Source: a virus. Taken from it: a DNA stretch of 64,000 bases. Of this stretch, positions 34,948 through 43,387 are shown one piece after another. The notes beneath the pieces were generated by a model. It was not told where the DNA came from. It worked only from the letters and a program-made list of their open reading frames with translations, and ran no database searches. Position 1 is the first letter of the stretch; every line of letters begins with the position of its first letter. A program made the translations under genes and the position numbers. The stretch covers positions 1 to 64,000 of the IMG/VR virus record IMGVR_UViG_3300050821_008578; one strand, 5' to 3'.

Positions 34948-36044
34948 TATTTCTCCTTATTCATAACCCAACTTGGTGGGGTAAATTTATTACAAATTAC
35001 AGCACTTGCTAGATCACCACTTAAATGTGGCAATGGTCTATGACTAACTTCTTCTAGTTTTTCATCTATATAACATTGCAATAAATATGCATAATCATAT
35101 AATTGATTATTTTGAGTTGGTACACCATATTGTTTAAAAATTGAATTTACTGTATAATTTAAATTACCATTAATTTGTTCACATAAATGATAATATAATT
35201 CATGAAAAAAGTTTTGCATTTCTACTTGATTATTAATATGACCTAAAGTAATAGGTAATACTTCATTATTAACTGATCTTTGTTTATTCATTTCTTTATT
35301 TTTAACTATTTCTTTACCTTGTTTAGAAGTTTCCTCATATAAATGCAAAGAAATAATATTATTAGAAAAATAACCTAGTGTTAAATTTTTAAATACATCT
35401 GAATCTTGGTTTTTCAATAATGAAAGCACACATTCTTGTAGAAATGTCCACTCAGGAATATTAATTCCTGACATACCAAATAAACAATCATTACTACGAA
35501 CAGTAACCTTCATATTTAATTTGTTATCTCTCACCCAAAAATAAATAAAATTATTGCATGGAATATCTTTACTTTGATCAAGACCATATTTATCTTTAAG
35601 TGCAGTATGTGTATCTTGTTCTGCACTCCAAATATTCATAACTGCTCTACGGGTATTTGGACCATCCTGTTTAAAAATATCTAAAACATTTTGAATTTGA
35701 TTATAGAAATATAATCTGGGGCCATAGGCACCACGCCATGTTTTTCCGTCATCACTATAATTCTTGGCTCTAGGAAGAAGAAAATTCATCAATGGTTCTA
35801 ATTTATTCTCTCCAGCCATAATCCAAAATATTTCACCAATAGTTGCATAAATATTATTAGTTCTTCCTTCTAAATATAAATGCCTGGCTTTAGGATTAGT
35901 AAGAACTACTTCTTGATCGCACAATTCAAAAGTTTCTCCATTTCTTGAATCAACCTTATTACCTTTAGTTAATAATGTTTCACACACATCAAAAGTTAAT
36001 TCATTCAATGAATTACCAGAAATAATATCTTTTTTTAAAATCAT
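34947..36044 (-). CDS. Thymidylate-synthase-fold enzyme, probable dUMP hydroxymethylase
   Basis: A 365-residue member of the thymidylate synthase/dNMP hydroxymethylase fold. The nucleophile is Cys163 in IPCNN, followed by the phosphate-binding R183-S-N-D. Asn195 (GINI) is kept, which in this family favours a uracil substrate over cytosine. The TS QWR region is replaced by GAYGPR (105-110) and the usual His after the Cys is Asn, as expected for a diverged enzyme. With the hmU kinase and pyrophosphorylase-like genes nearby, 5-hydroxymethyl-dUMP synthesis is the likeliest role; ordinary thymidylate synthase is the alternative. Confidence 0.7.
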   Translation of the reverse strand: MILKKDIISGNSLNELTFDVCETLLTKGNKVDSRNGETFELCDQEVVLTNPKARHLYLEGRTNNIYATIGEIFWIMAGENKLEPLMNFLLPRAKNYSDDGKTWRGAYGPRLYFYNQIQNVLDIFKQDGPNTRRAVMNIWSAEQDTHTALKDKYGLDQSKDIPCNNFIYFWVRDNKLNMKVTVRSNDCLFGMSGINIPEWTFLQECVLSLLKNQDSDVFKNLTLGYFSNNIISLHLYEETSKQGKEIVKNKEMNKQRSVNNEVLPITLGHINNQVEMQNFFHELYYHLCEQINGNLNYTVNSIFKQYGVPTQNNQLYDYAYLLQCYIDEKLEEVSHRPLPHLSGDLASAVICNKFTPPSWVMNKEK

Positions 36045-36658
36045 TAAACACCTTTTTCTATTAGTTCAAGAATAGCTTTAGTAATTACTTCTTTTGATTG
36101 ATCTCCAACTGGAAGATAATAAATACTCTCTTCTGGAGTAAATACAAAATCATTACCAGTTGATAAATAATCAAAAAATGAAAAATAGTGAGCCTTCAAT
36201 TCTTTCCATTTAAATGTTTTTTCAAATTCATCTGTTGGGTCATTAATATATTTAATATCTTTATCTAAGAAAATAATAATAATATCAAAATTATCTTTAA
36301 TAACTTTTGAATAAGTTTCTTTATGAATTTTAAATAGTAAATTATTTTGATCATCTGTTAATGATGATGTTTTACCATAAACATAAGTAGAAATATGACA
36401 CCTATCCATAACAATATCTCTATCAGAATCAAATTCAGTAAATATATCTACAATATGAGATACAGTATGTAATAATTGTCTAGAAAATGGGTCATATGAT
36501 GGATTATTTTTAACTTCATCTCTCAAAAACCCAACTGAATTAGTAGGACTGGGTTGAATGATTAATTTAGCATTAAAATGATTGGCTAGAATTTTTGTTT
36601 GTACAGATTTTCCTACACTATCCGGTCCTTCTAGAACAATTAATTTACGTTTTGCCAT
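36044..36658 (-). CDS. Deoxynucleoside monophosphate kinase
   Basis: A 204-residue thymidylate-kinase-type P-loop enzyme: GPDSVGKS near the N-terminus, DRCHIST as the DR-x-x-x-S substrate motif at about residue 83, and a LID-like charged region. It overlaps the thyA-like gene by one base, so the two are coupled. It probably phosphorylates the product of that enzyme (dTMP or hydroxymethyl-dUMP) toward the triphosphate used by the polymerase. Confidence 0.75.
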   Translation of the reverse strand: MAKRKLIVLEGPDSVGKSVQTKILANHFNAKLIIQPSPTNSVGFLRDEVKNNPSYDPFSRQLLHTVSHIVDIFTEFDSDRDIVMDRCHISTYVYGKTSSLTDDQNNLLFKIHKETYSKVIKDNFDIIIIFLDKDIKYINDPTDEFEKTFKWKELKAHYFSFFDYLSTGNDFVFTPEESIYYLPVGDQSKEVITKAILELIEKGV

Positions 36659-36696
36659 TTATTCTCTCTAATTATTTTATTAATAATATTGGTGGT

Positions 36697-36717
36697 GTTA
36701 TTTTTATTTAAAATAAC
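36697..36717 (-). terminator. A/T-rich hairpin between two - strand genes
   Basis: GTTATTTT and AAAATAAC form a perfect 8-bp stem around TATTT in an 82-base gap. It lies upstream of the kinase gene in transcription terms. It has no GC clamp, so full termination is doubtful; it may be a weak processing or stabilising structure. Confidence 0.25.
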
Positions 36718-36740
36718 GTTAATTATATAATTTAGATATC

Positions 36741-37070
36741 TTATTTTGGAAGGATAAGTCCTGATGGTGCTTTAATAATTCCACTTTTTACAGCTTTATA
36801 ATCTTGAACCATATCTTTATAACCATTAGCTAACATTGGTGTTATTTGTAATTCACAAAGAATAGCATTTCTATTTATATCAATAAAATTTTGTTGTTGT
36901 GATAATATATTAAATGGTATAAAAGTTAATGTTGGCCTTCCACCAGGATGTGTTGGTGGTTGTACTTGAGGTATCATTGGCACAATCCAAGCAATTTTAT
37001 CATCTTGTACCATTTCTTCAGTAATTATATCAATTCCAGACACTAATTTATAATGTTTTATATTATCCAT
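36741..37070 (-). CDS. Small beta-barrel protein (Sm/SH3-like), unknown
   Basis: ATG 37070 is chosen because the product then begins MDNIKHYKLVSGIDIITE, typical of a small Sm/SH3-like phage family; a GTG at 37127 would overlap the previous gene heavily. GGAAAG lies upstream but with a long spacer. The 109-residue product is beta-rich with a proline-rich loop (QVQPPTHPGGRP) and ends in a basic proline-rich tail. Function unknown. Confidence 0.55.
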   Translation of the reverse strand: MDNIKHYKLVSGIDIITEEMVQDDKIAWIVPMIPQVQPPTHPGGRPTLTFIPFNILSQQQNFIDINRNAILCELQITPMLANGYKDMVQDYKAVKSGIIKAPSGLILPK

Positions 37071-37962
37071 AAAAATACCGGTTCTTTCCTTTTCCATTTG
37101 ATAAGTTATAATGTTTTCGAAATTCACACAAACATGACTGAATATCCATAAATGATAGATAATCAGAATTAAAATAAGAATTTTTATAATTTATTTCCAA
37201 CCAATTTTTGTTTTCTTGTTCTTCTAAATGTTCAAATATTTCTGATTGAATAGAAGCTAAATATTTAATTAAATCTTCTGCATTATTTTTATTAACAATA
37301 TCTTTAAAAATAATCTCTAAACCAGCATAAGCACCTGGTCCGCAAGTAACCCAATCATTATTTCCAAATTTAGAAATTTTAGCATATCCTAAATCTAACA
37401 TTATTTGCCCAGCAATAAATGGACCAACTAATGGAATTTCTCTAAGTTTTAATATTTGTTCTTCTGGTGTTTGTTTTGATTTAAAATCTTCTAAAAATAG
37501 ATGGACTCTTTCAGCCAACCAATCCAACATATATAGAACTTGAACATGTTTTCTATTACTTAGTTCTTTATTCCATATTGCTGGAAGAATAAGATATGCA
37601 TCATTCCAGATAGATGGTTTTACTTTAGATTTTTCGTCTAATTCTTTAACTAAAGATTCAACATTAAAATTATGCGGTATTAGTATATAATTAAATACTC
37701 TTCCATCAAATGTTTGATCTAAATTAAAGAATCTATAAGCCACTATATTAAGAAATTTGATAGTATCATTAAGATCAGTATTAATTATTTTTTTAATTAT
37801 ATATTTTGAACCTCTATCTAATTCTCTATATACATTACAAGATTTAAATTTTTGAAATATAGGATCAGTGGTCCAAGGTTTTGGTTCTTTAAGAACTTCT
37901 TTTTTATGATAAATCAAATGTCTATCATAGATAAATTCAAAAAAAGATAATTTATCAATCAT
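37063..37962 (-). CDS. Alpha-glutamyl/putrescinyl thymine pyrophosphorylase-like (amino acid:DNA transferase)
   Basis: A 299-residue helical protein with the family's hallmark KPWTTDPIFQKFK...NVYRELDRGSKYI near residues 28-55 and FLNIVAYRFFN. The second half has a helix-hairpin-helix region (REIPLVGPFIAGQIMLDLGY) and GNNDWVTCGPGAYAGL, related to HhH-GPD DNA glycosylases. In the known pathway these proteins displace pyrophosphate from phosphorylated 5-hydroxymethyl-dU in DNA with an amine such as putrescine or an amino acid. Its neighbours are DNA ligase and the small barrel gene. Confidence 0.75.
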   Translation of the reverse strand: MIDKLSFFEFIYDRHLIYHKKEVLKEPKPWTTDPIFQKFKSCNVYRELDRGSKYIIKKIINTDLNDTIKFLNIVAYRFFNLDQTFDGRVFNYILIPHNFNVESLVKELDEKSKVKPSIWNDAYLILPAIWNKELSNRKHVQVLYMLDWLAERVHLFLEDFKSKQTPEEQILKLREIPLVGPFIAGQIMLDLGYAKISKFGNNDWVTCGPGAYAGLEIIFKDIVNKNNAEDLIKYLASIQSEIFEHLEEQENKNWLEINYKNSYFNSDYLSFMDIQSCLCEFRKHYNLSNGKGKNRYFYG

Positions 37963-39806
37963 TGTATATTTTTATTATTTAAAATATCATTAAATTCTTG
38001 TTCATTTACTACTTTAATACCCAACTTTTCTGCAGCTTTGGATTTAGATGACTTTTTATCAGAATTACAAACTAGATATTTAACATCTTTAGATATTGCA
38101 CTTACCACTAAAATCCTTTTTGATATCATAGTTTTAACCCAATCATCCCTCTTTACTGATAAACTACCTGTAACAACCACTTTGAATTTATAAGTAGATT
38201 CTTCTACTATGGTAGGAATAAGTTTAAACATTTTAGATATACGCATCCAATGATTCTGATTTAATGCCAAAGAATCAACAACATTCTTACTCACTTTACT
38301 TTCTTCAATTTGAAGCATTGAAATAGTAGTTGGGTTATATTTACCCAATTTATTAGCATTGGCTTCACTAAGACCTGGGATATTAATCATAAACCAAAAC
38401 TCCTTGTAAAATAGACCATTTTCTAATTTAATTTCAATATTTTTCTCAACTTGATGAAGTAATTTACCTCTGTGATCACCAAACTTATTTATTAAAACAT
38501 TTAATCTACCTGAATTTGATTTAGGCCCAGATTGTTTAAATAATGGAATAAAATTATCTATGTCTTGAATATCAGAAAAATCTTCATTAACTGGAAATTG
38601 GTCAAGCCAATCATTTAATATAGAACTAGCAACCCCATCAGGTTGTCCTGCAAAATACACTAAATTAAAAATAGGTGTTCTTGATTTAGCATTACATTGA
38701 ATATTTGGACAATTAAGATAAGAACCTTTCCATTCAGTTGGTGTTTGACAACTAGGACATTTATCAGGCACTTCTCCTGATACTCCTTTAATAACTGATT
38801 TAATATAAGGAATTACTTCTCCTGAACGAGTAATTTCAACAATAGCACCTTTACCAATATTATTTTTTACTACATAATCACCATTATGTGCAGTAGCAGC
38901 AGAAAGCATAGCTCCTGATAATTCAACTGGATCATAAACAATCAAAGGGGTTATATGGCCTTTAATTCCTGTATTCCATTCAACATCTTTAACTACCACC
39001 TGTTTAGTTTCAGATTCAAATTTATACGCAACAGAAATTTCTTTATTATCAATAATTTTATTTTCTGTAATTACTATACCATCAGTTAAATATTCAGAAT
39101 TTAATCTCCATTTATTTAAATCAGCCTCTGTAACATTATTTAAATTAATAAATACATCTGCCGTTTCTAAATTTTGACTTTTAATAAATTCTAATACTTG
39201 AATTTTGGAATCAATACGACAAAATCCACCCAATACTGAATAAAAAACAGCACTAAAATCCTTTACTATTTCAGTATCTTCTAGTGAATTTAATACACCT
39301 GATACCATATTTCTAGAATTTGAATATTCTTTAGAATATTTTTCTTCAAATGTTTTAGTTTTTATTAAAGCTTCACATCTAAAACAAACTTGACCAGTCC
39401 ATGGAATATTAGTGGGAACAAATTTAGATACGTGTTGTGAAACATCTATTCCTACTTTACCATTTCCTCTAGTCAATGCTCTTTTAAAAGAACCATTTAT
39501 ATATTCAACAGTAATTGATGAACCATCATATTTTTTAGTTATTACTGGATTTTCAATATCACCGACTGAATCAACTTTTTCTAATGAACCAACTAATCCA
39601 AATTTATGAGGGTATTTTCTACCTTCAATTTTCCAGTCTTCAAATGCACCAAATCCAGGTTGAGAAAGAATAGGGTTACTTGGATCTAAAGATTTTAATT
39701 CTTTAATCCAATAGTCAAATTGATCATCAGTAGTTACTGAGTTACCTTGATAATAAGATTTTGATAAATCTTTAATAATGTTAACTAATTCTTCTACTTT
39801 ATTCAT
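37959..39806 (-). CDS. ligA: NAD-dependent DNA ligase
   Basis: A 615-residue ligase joining nicks with NAD. The adenylated lysine is Lys92 in the KYDG motif (K92-Y-D-G). A four-cysteine zinc finger (CPSC...CPNIQC) lies at about residues 335-360, followed by the HhH region and a C-terminal BRCT domain (about 530-610, VVVTGSL...). It is slightly shorter than bacterial LigA, which is about 670 residues, with a reduced N-terminal Ia domain. ATGA overlap couples it to the pyrophosphorylase-like gene. Confidence 0.92.
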   Translation of the reverse strand: MNKVEELVNIIKDLSKSYYQGNSVTTDDQFDYWIKELKSLDPSNPILSQPGFGAFEDWKIEGRKYPHKFGLVGSLEKVDSVGDIENPVITKKYDGSSITVEYINGSFKRALTRGNGKVGIDVSQHVSKFVPTNIPWTGQVCFRCEALIKTKTFEEKYSKEYSNSRNMVSGVLNSLEDTEIVKDFSAVFYSVLGGFCRIDSKIQVLEFIKSQNLETADVFINLNNVTEADLNKWRLNSEYLTDGIVITENKIIDNKEISVAYKFESETKQVVVKDVEWNTGIKGHITPLIVYDPVELSGAMLSAATAHNGDYVVKNNIGKGAIVEITRSGEVIPYIKSVIKGVSGEVPDKCPSCQTPTEWKGSYLNCPNIQCNAKSRTPIFNLVYFAGQPDGVASSILNDWLDQFPVNEDFSDIQDIDNFIPLFKQSGPKSNSGRLNVLINKFGDHRGKLLHQVEKNIEIKLENGLFYKEFWFMINIPGLSEANANKLGKYNPTTISMLQIEESKVSKNVVDSLALNQNHWMRISKMFKLIPTIVEESTYKFKVVVTGSLSVKRDDWVKTMISKRILVVSAISKDVKYLVCNSDKKSSKSKAAEKLGIKVVNEQEFNDILNNKNIQ

Positions 39807-39809
39807 TAA

Positions 39810-39911
39810 TTAAATTTCTTTCATTATAAATTCAATATTATAGCCTCTATTAGTATACCATAATATTACTTCATTACTTTCTTCTAAACTTAAATATATT
39901 ATATTATTCAT
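39810..39911 (-). CDS. 33-residue small ORF before the ligase gene
   Basis: ATG 39911 directly abuts the stop of the upstream gene (TAAATG), and TAA 39810-39812 lies three bases before the ligase ATG. The 33-residue product is a short amphipathic peptide (starts MNNIIYLSLEES). The tight junctions on both sides suggest it is translated; function unknown. Confidence 0.4.
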   Translation of the reverse strand: MNNIIYLSLEESNEVILWYTNRGYNIEFIMKEI

Positions 39912-40244
39912 TTAATTTAATCCATCCCAAAAAGTATGGAAAACCTCCAAATTAGTTTTTCCTGATAACTTATCATGTTCTTTATCAAAGAATTCTTTCA
40001 CTACTTTAGCTAATTCACCTTTTAAATAATCACCTTTTTTATAAGGATACTTCTTTGATGATTTAATTATTTCTAAAACTTTAAAATCTTTTATTTGAAC
40101 AGCCAAATTTAATTCATCACCAATATTTAAATGAAAAGATGGATTTTTAAGAGGTTCATGGTAGACATGAAAAGAAACACCTTTATATCTACCAAGTGTA
40201 GCCATTTCATTTAATTTTTTTAATAAATTTTTGGCTCTATTCAT
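39912..40244 (-). CDS. Small protein, unknown
   Basis: A 110-residue basic protein with an N-terminal helix (NRAKNLLKKLNEMATLG) that looks like the start of several small phage proteins, a beta-rich centre, and a helical lysine-rich C-terminus. It overlaps its upstream neighbour by one base. No function can be assigned. Confidence 0.55.
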   Translation of the reverse strand: MNRAKNLLKKLNEMATLGRYKGVSFHVYHEPLKNPSFHLNIGDELNLAVQIKDFKVLEIIKSSKKYPYKKGDYLKGELAKVVKEFFDKEHDKLSGKTNLEVFHTFWDGLN

Positions 40245-40477
40245 TAATCACCTTTTAGATTTGTAATTTTATCTTTCATAACTACTTCAAATGAACCTTC
40301 TGGTTGAATATTTTCAAGAGAAAATTCATATGCCATTTCATTTAATTCTGATTCTGTCATATCTTTATGCAATTCAACTTCTTCTTCTGAATCACAACCA
40401 GAATAATTACATGTTGAATACAACACTACTGTTGTTCCTTTGGGATATACTTTTTCTTTTCTTTCTACTTTATTCAT
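40244..40477 (-). CDS. Small acidic protein, unknown
   Basis: ATG 40477 is chosen because GGAGG overlaps the apparent upstream TTG codon and gives a proper ribosome site. The 77-residue product is acidic, with a CNYSGC pair and a predicted beta-alpha layout. It is the first gene after promoter-like element 2. Confidence 0.55.
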   Translation of the reverse strand: MNKVERKEKVYPKGTTVVLYSTCNYSGCDSEEEVELHKDMTESELNEMAYEFSLENIQPEGSFEVVMKDKITNLKGD

Positions 40478-40478
40478 C

Positions 40479-40529
40479 TCTACCTCCAACTATCTTATCG
40501 GAACATTTTTCTAAAACAAAAGGGTTTTA
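40479..40529 (-). promoter_or_regulatory. Promoter-like repeat element, copy 2
   Basis: The 36-bp core (40494-40529) is identical to copies 1, 3 and 4; copies 2 and 4 stay identical for 51 bp, including the AGTTGGAGGTAGA ribosome site. The core ends about 13 bases before GGAGG, so the transcript would have a very short leader. It separates the kinase gene (ends 40542) from the small acidic gene. Confidence 0.65.
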
Positions 40530-40541
40530 GGAAAAATAGAT

Positions 40542-41354
40542 TTATTTAATACTTTCATAAAATTGCTCACAAGCTTCATTATTAAAAGGAATAAATTTAC
40601 TCATTTCTAGATTATTATTTATAATTCCTTCTACCAAAGATAGATCTTGAGTTTGACCATTTATTCTCAAATTAGAATTATTATTACAATAACTTACAAA
40701 TTTATCTGCTAGTTCACCCAATCCTAAAAATTTGAGATAATTATATCCAAATACATATACTGGGTCATCGAATTTCTGAGTATGTACTTCACATTTATTT
40801 AAAGTTGGTGATTTTAACTCTTTAGATAAATTTTTATTATATTGATAGTTATTCTTAGTTGCTGTTTCTGTACCCCAGCATGTACCTTTAATTATCTTAC
40901 CACCATTACGATTAAAGCATCTATCAATCATTGATTCTCTTTTATCATAAAAGAAATATTGATAGAAAACATTATTATACCCAAATTTATTATGTATTGA
41001 ATCTAGATTATATACTGGGCTAAGAGTTAATGGGTATCCTTCACAAATAAAATTCTTATTACTAAATTTTTTAATTAACCAATAAACAAACCAAGCACCA
41101 AATCCTGTATTTAAATAATCTAGACCTGTCCAACTATGTAATTTACTTGCTCTACCCAATGCATATTTACCAGTTATAAATATATTTAGATCTGGAAATT
41201 CAATAGCAATGGGACATTTCTTATTTTTAAATTCAGTATGATAAATTTGATAATTATAATTTTTACTTAATAAGAATCTTAATAGCTGTTCAACTCTAGT
41301 ACCTTTACCTGAACCTGAAATACCTTTAAGTTGTGCATATGAAGAAGTAATCAT
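40542..41354 (-). CDS. 5-hydroxymethyl-dU DNA kinase, P-loop subunit
   Basis: A 270-residue P-loop kinase with GISGSGKGTR at residues 11-20, a CEGYPLTLSP motif and a DRCFNRNGGK segment. This N-terminus is characteristic of HMUDK enzymes, which phosphorylate 5-hydroxymethyl-dU in DNA to a pyrophosphate that is then replaced by an amine. It is three bases from the helical gene, which in other phages I recall as fused to it. A free nucleotide kinase is less likely because no such kinase family shares this motif pattern. Confidence 0.65.
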   Translation of the reverse strand: MITSSYAQLKGISGSGKGTRVEQLLRFLLSKNYNYQIYHTEFKNKKCPIAIEFPDLNIFITGKYALGRASKLHSWTGLDYLNTGFGAWFVYWLIKKFSNKNFICEGYPLTLSPVYNLDSIHNKFGYNNVFYQYFFYDKRESMIDRCFNRNGGKIIKGTCWGTETATKNNYQYNKNLSKELKSPTLNKCEVHTQKFDDPVYVFGYNYLKFLGLGELADKFVSYCNNNSNLRINGQTQDLSLVEGIINNNLEMSKFIPFNNEACEQFYESIK

Positions 41355-41356
41355 TT

Positions 41357-42379
41357 TTATATTTCCAAATCTTTATATTGATTAAGTTCAGGTAATGTTC
41401 CTGTATCCAAAAATATATTCATTCTTGATTTATCTATTTTCTCGTTTACTATAGTATTACCATTAGGAACACATTCTTTCATCCAGTCATAAATAATATT
41501 AAAATCTACCCCATAAAAATATGTTTTAGATTTATCAATATCCTCTAACAGTCTTGCCAAATAATAACCAAGATAACGTCCATCTTTACGTCTAAATAAT
41601 TTTTTAAATGAACATAAAGCAGTTTCAACATAGAAATAATCTACTTTAACATCTGGAAATCTTAGTTTAATCTCATTTATAATAGAATCAGTTTCATAAT
41701 CAAACCATTTTATCATAGCTGAAGTATATTTAACTGATTGTTTTACTTTTTTAGTTCCATTATCTATATAAATTCTAGATGCTAATTCTGGTTTATCAAG
41801 AATATAACATAATCCATCAGTAGGACTTTGAGTATTCATGCCAAATTGTATTGAAGTTGGTTCAATATTTAACCCACAACAGTATTTAAGATGTTGCATA
41901 TAAAAGAATAAAACATATCTACCAAAATATCTAATATTACTTAATTCAGATTTAAGTTTATTATAATTTACTTTAGGATCATCACTATTACAAATATCTT
42001 TGAAATATTGTTCTTGTGTTCTACCAGCTAATAGATCTTTATAACTAGAAATAATTAAATCTAATTTACCACGATTCCATTTTACATCCGATTGATGATG
42101 AATCTGTTTGTAATTGTTTCTATTCCAAACTTTAATATCTTCTAAATCAATATTTTCAAGATCTGGAATATAATTGAATATAGCATAAGCTGAAGCGGCA
42201 TCATAAGTAATACCATAAAGAAGACAGAAATAATATCGCTGTTCTAAATTATATTCTTGTCTTTCAAATAAATAATTAGTAACAGGAATAGCAGTATCTA
42301 TATCATTATTCCTATACTGCCATACATAATATTTTATAAATGCTTCTCTACGATTCTCAGGTAGGCGAAAATCCATCAT
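41357..42379 (-). CDS. HMUDK-type helical domain protein
   Basis: A 340-residue helical protein beginning FRLPENRREAFIKYYVWQYR..., with EQRYYFCLLYGITYDAASAYAIF at about residues 46-68. This resembles the helical domain I recall as attached to 5-hydroxymethyl-dU DNA kinases. Here it is a separate gene directly before the P-loop subunit, so the two probably act as one enzyme. It overlaps the SET gene by ATGA. The alternative is another pyrophosphorylase-like protein of the same pathway. Confidence 0.55.
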   Translation of the reverse strand: MMDFRLPENRREAFIKYYVWQYRNNDIDTAIPVTNYLFERQEYNLEQRYYFCLLYGITYDAASAYAIFNYIPDLENIDLEDIKVWNRNNYKQIHHQSDVKWNRGKLDLIISSYKDLLAGRTQEQYFKDICNSDDPKVNYNKLKSELSNIRYFGRYVLFFYMQHLKYCCGLNIEPTSIQFGMNTQSPTDGLCYILDKPELASRIYIDNGTKKVKQSVKYTSAMIKWFDYETDSIINEIKLRFPDVKVDYFYVETALCSFKKLFRRKDGRYLGYYLARLLEDIDKSKTYFYGVDFNIIYDWMKECVPNGNTIVNEKIDKSRMNIFLDTGTLPELNQYKDLEI

Positions 42380-42762
42380 TTATCCAGATATGAGCGTTTA
42401 CTTCCAGGACTATCAATAATAACTACACAATTATCTGAACCACATTTACATTGAAATGATGTAGATAATTTACTTTCATTATCTAAATAATTAAAAGTTA
42501 TTTCTTCTCCAATGCTAATATATTTTTTAGCCCTCATAACTCTATTAGTTTTATCTACATAACAATTTGGTGAACAACTATGATTTGTATAAGCACCCCA
42601 TGGATTTACAACATGTAAATTGGGTGATAGTTCAATTGAACGTAAACTAGAATTTTGAGAAAATTCACCCATATCTAAATTAAATACTTCTGCATCTGGT
42701 AAGAATAGATTATTAGCAACTAATGATACTTGCCCAAATTTATTTTTCTTGAATGTTAACAT
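42376..42762 (-). CDS. SET-domain protein
   Basis: A 128-residue minimal SET domain: NHSCSPNC near residue 60, then GEEITFNY about 25 residues later, and a post-SET-like zinc cluster CKCGSDNC at about 103-110. SET proteins use S-adenosylmethionine to methylate lysines. It begins inside the end of the GNAT gene and ends inside the start of the helical kinase gene, so it belongs to the modification cluster. Its substrate is unknown; phage or host proteins, or a step in base decoration, are possible. Confidence 0.75.
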   Translation of the reverse strand: MLTFKKNKFGQVSLVANNLFLPDAEVFNLDMGEFSQNSSLRSIELSPNLHVVNPWGAYTNHSCSPNCYVDKTNRVMRAKKYISIGEEITFNYLDNESKLSTSFQCKCGSDNCVVIIDSPGSKRSYLDK

Positions 42763-43387
42763 CAGTATCTCCTAATTGGGATTTAACTAAATCATACATA
42801 TATCTATTAGAATATTTATTATTCAATAATTCTTTTTCTGAATTAGTTTTATCTGTTCTTCTAATAATTAGATTCCAAACTGATTGATTATTAATACCAA
42901 ATTCTTCATATTTCATATTCTCATATTTCTTAAAATCTTCAATATCATTACTTAATAATGGTAAATTTACATAATATGAATTTTCTTTAGTTTTACTCCA
43001 ATATACTAATCCGAGTTTATTATAAAATCTCATTGTATGAGTTAAATCATCACAATTCATACGGATTCTTGTCTTCCCAGAATCATAAGCTAATTTTACT
43101 GCTTCTCTAATTAATCTTTTAGCATATCCTTTTTGACGATATTTAACTGGAGTAACAATATTAAGAATGGTAATATATTTTTGTTTAGTTATATTATAAA
43201 ATAATACAGAAGTTATTTCACCATTATCTTCAATTGCCATAACAGGTTTTTCTTCATATTTATAAAAACTAGCATAAAAAGCCATAGAACCACTAGAAAA
43301 ATTTAGTGTTTCCTTATCATTAATATCTATTTTATTATGAAATTTATTAGCATATTCTTCTTTTGAATGAAAGAATACAATATTCAT
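42740..43387 (-). CDS. GNAT-family N-acetyltransferase
   Basis: A 215-residue protein with a GNAT core: VTPVKYRQKGYAKRLIREAVKLA carries the acetyl-CoA loop (R-Q-K-G-Y-A) at about residues 78-95, followed by FYNKLGLVYW. The last 60 residues are an added helical tail. It overlaps SET and amidoligase genes by a few bases. Some thymine-hypermodifying phages carry acetyltransferases that finish the decoration, so it may acetylate the modified base; peptide acetylation is an alternative. Confidence 0.7.
   Translation of the reverse strand: MNIVFFHSKEEYANKFHNKIDINDKETLNFSSGSMAFYASFYKYEEKPVMAIEDNGEITSVLFYNITKQKYITILNIVTPVKYRQKGYAKRLIREAVKLAYDSGKTRIRMNCDDLTHTMRFYNKLGLVYWSKTKENSYYVNLPLLSNDIEDFKKYENMKYEEFGINNQSVWNLIIRRTDKTNSEKELLNNKYSNRYMYDLVKSQLGDTDVNIQEK

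Noticed and set aside
40542-41354. Ordinary thymidylate or nucleotide kinase
   Set aside because: The P-loop context and overall pattern differ from dNMP kinases, and a separate dNMP kinase is already present at 36044-36658.
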